Source: Pseudovirgaria hyperparasitica (Eukaryota > Ascomycota > Dothideomycetes > Acrospermales > Acrospermaceae). Taken from it: DNA of 64,000 bases. Where the stretch lies: the NCBI RefSeq assembly GCF_010093815.1, contig NW_022985556.1, forward strand, positions 471,339 through 535,338, given 5' to 3'. Positions 62,491-64,000 of this stretch are shown here, in pieces. Position 1 is the first letter of the stretch. The number at the start of each line of letters is the position of its first letter. A model generated the notes under the pieces. It saw only the letters and a program-made list of their open reading frames with translations, was not told where the DNA came from and ran no database searches. Made by a program: the position numbers and the translations under genes.

Positions 62491-62775
62491 AACCCTTTGA
62501 CTCTCTCTCTTGGCACTTTTGATTTTCTTAACTCTTTTTTTTTTTTCTTTTCTTTTACCCCTAATTGGGGGATTCTATCAAAATCTCTCATCTACTTACC
62601 TACCTACCTATCTACCTACCTATCTACCTCTATAGAGTATCTAAACACTATACTAGCTTATATATATATAGACTATTTTTTCATATATATATAGACCGAC
62701 ATCTTCGTAGGAGATTTATAAGGACCTGTTATTACTTTTGTACTAAAAAAGGAATTTCTTCTTCTATTCTGTCTT

Positions 62776-62822
<47 letters not shown>

Positions 62823-64000
62823 GGGGAGAGAGAGGGAGAGAGAGAGGAGTAGGTTTAGAGCTGTACGTACTGCACTGGGACTGATTAAAGTATTTATTTA
62901 CTATAGAGCGAGCGAGGGAGGGAGCATTATGCGGCAAGATAGATATACATACACACACACAAACGCACACGCACACAAACACACACGCACACAAACGCAC
63001 AAACACACACACACACACACACAGTGTCAATACAACACACAGTCTACATCACCACTCTCTCCATTTCTACATAGCTACTCTGAGATAATCCCTTCACCCT
63101 TTCCCCTTTCCCTTCCCCCTCTCCTTTCCCTCCACCATGGCCATCTACCATCCATCATCATCCATACCCATATCCACACCCATCCTCCCACATCAAATCC
63201 CCCAGCACAGCACAGCAGCATGCAAACCCCACCCAAAACGCACGCCGAATGCACAAAAGACAAAAAAAAAAACGAACAAAAAAAGAAAAAATAGACCATC
63301 AAATCCAAAGGAAAAGAAAGCGGCGCGCTTTGTTCAACACCCCACCAATATACCCTTGTCCTGCCCTGTCCTGTCCTGTCCTTTCTTTATTCCTTTCCTG
63401 AAACACACATCCACAGACACACACACACTAAGCCGTGACGCCCAAATTACAAAACTGACAAAGATGGCGACAAAGAGGGAGGGGGGGAGGCAGTCGATTC
63501 GGAGGGCGGGGGGGATAGAACAATGCTAGTATGTATAATGACCAGTCTCCGCGGCGCCTGCTGCTTGTGTCAAAGAAGCAGCCAGCGAGGCAAAAGACGT
63601 CCCGTCTATATGCGAGTGACAACGTGTTGTTCCGAATACAAAGAAAAAAGCCTGCTTGGAGACAAGAAACGGCCAAACTAAGACAAAAAAAAAACTGGGA
63701 ATGCGTGATTTGCGCCAAAGCCTATTACGGAAACAAGATATCTGCCGAGGTTTCGAAAGAAGAAAAAAAAAGTGTCCGAGGATTACACACTGATGTAATG
63801 AGATGGTAAGTCGGTCGTGGCGAGGCATGATATTTGCCCTCTTGAACAATTCAGCTGCGCTTCACAGCATCAGGCATAGTGAAGCCGCTTGCCTCTGTGT
63901 ATACGGTGCGGTGCGTTGCGTTGCGTGGTCTATTTCTCAATCTGCATGTGGCACCACGGATGTTCTAGCACCTGGCCAATGGTGATGCGATTGTCGACGT
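62491..64000. other. Repeat-rich spacer to the end of the window
   Basis: CTAC/CTAT repeats (62598-62632), TA runs (62660-62690), a GA array, CA-type repeats (62947-63025), C-runs near 63097-63120 that would form a G-quadruplex on the minus strand, and a (CCTGT) run near 63361-63383. No reading frame with a domain is seen. Confidence 0.65.
62777..62814. repeat. (AG)19 microsatellite
   Basis: Pure AG run followed by interrupted GGGAGAG copies to about 62850. Confidence 0.9.

Overview
The window reads as nuclear DNA of a filamentous ascomycete, most likely Pezizomycotina and plausibly Dothideomycetes. The grounds are short introns (mostly 50-90 nt) with GTRNGT donors and CTRAY-type branch sites, long intergenic spacers full of simple repeats, and fungal gene types: Clu1, Sec39, Mot1, an F-box/LRR protein, a GH11 xylanase with CBM1, a secreted CBM52-type glycosidase, a P450 and a DUF1772 protein. 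The class assignment is inference. There are two assembly gaps (11076-11280 and 31765-31774).

Layout. 1-695: the 3' end of an amidohydrolase gene. 696-13877: a 13 kb spacer without any recognisable large gene, crowded with microsatellites and palindromes. Two features stand out in it: a plus-strand stretch at about 7.6-8.7 kb carrying two textbook introns and two small ORFs, and a hAT-type miniature transposon (10904-11521) with a perfect 8-bp target duplication. 13878-14459: a four-cysteine small secreted protein. 15058-25005: ARPC5, a four-helix membrane protein, the GH11-CBM1 xylanase, tRNA 2'-phosphotransferase and a mitochondrial-looking P-loop ATPase. 25900-29904: Clu1, divergent from that ATPase. 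29935-31298: a candidate small gene and a low-complexity ORF. 33247-39396: P450, secreted CBM52-glycosidase and DUF1772 protein, the most accessory-looking part. 41295-62490: F-box/LRR protein with a CaaX end, divergent parvulin, AlkB-like dioxygenase, Sec39, sugar transporter, Mot1 and a fungal F-box-like protein. The last 1.5 kb is repeat-rich spacer.

Genes were rebuilt by joining reading frames at splice sites; every multi-exon model given keeps frame across all junctions. Housekeeping genes cover actin nucleation (ARPC5), ER retrograde tethering (Sec39), tRNA splicing (Tpt1), transcription (Mot1) and mitochondrial distribution (Clu1). The xylanase, CBM52 glycosidase and sugar transporter fit a plant-polymer or glucan-using life style, and the small secreted protein is a candidate effector. 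Two themes run through the window. Several coding strands are C-rich at the 5' end and switch to G-rich at the 3' end. Many genes lie in divergent pairs with short shared promoters. I found no biosynthetic backbone gene, CRISPR, rRNA or convincing tRNA, and no retroelement.
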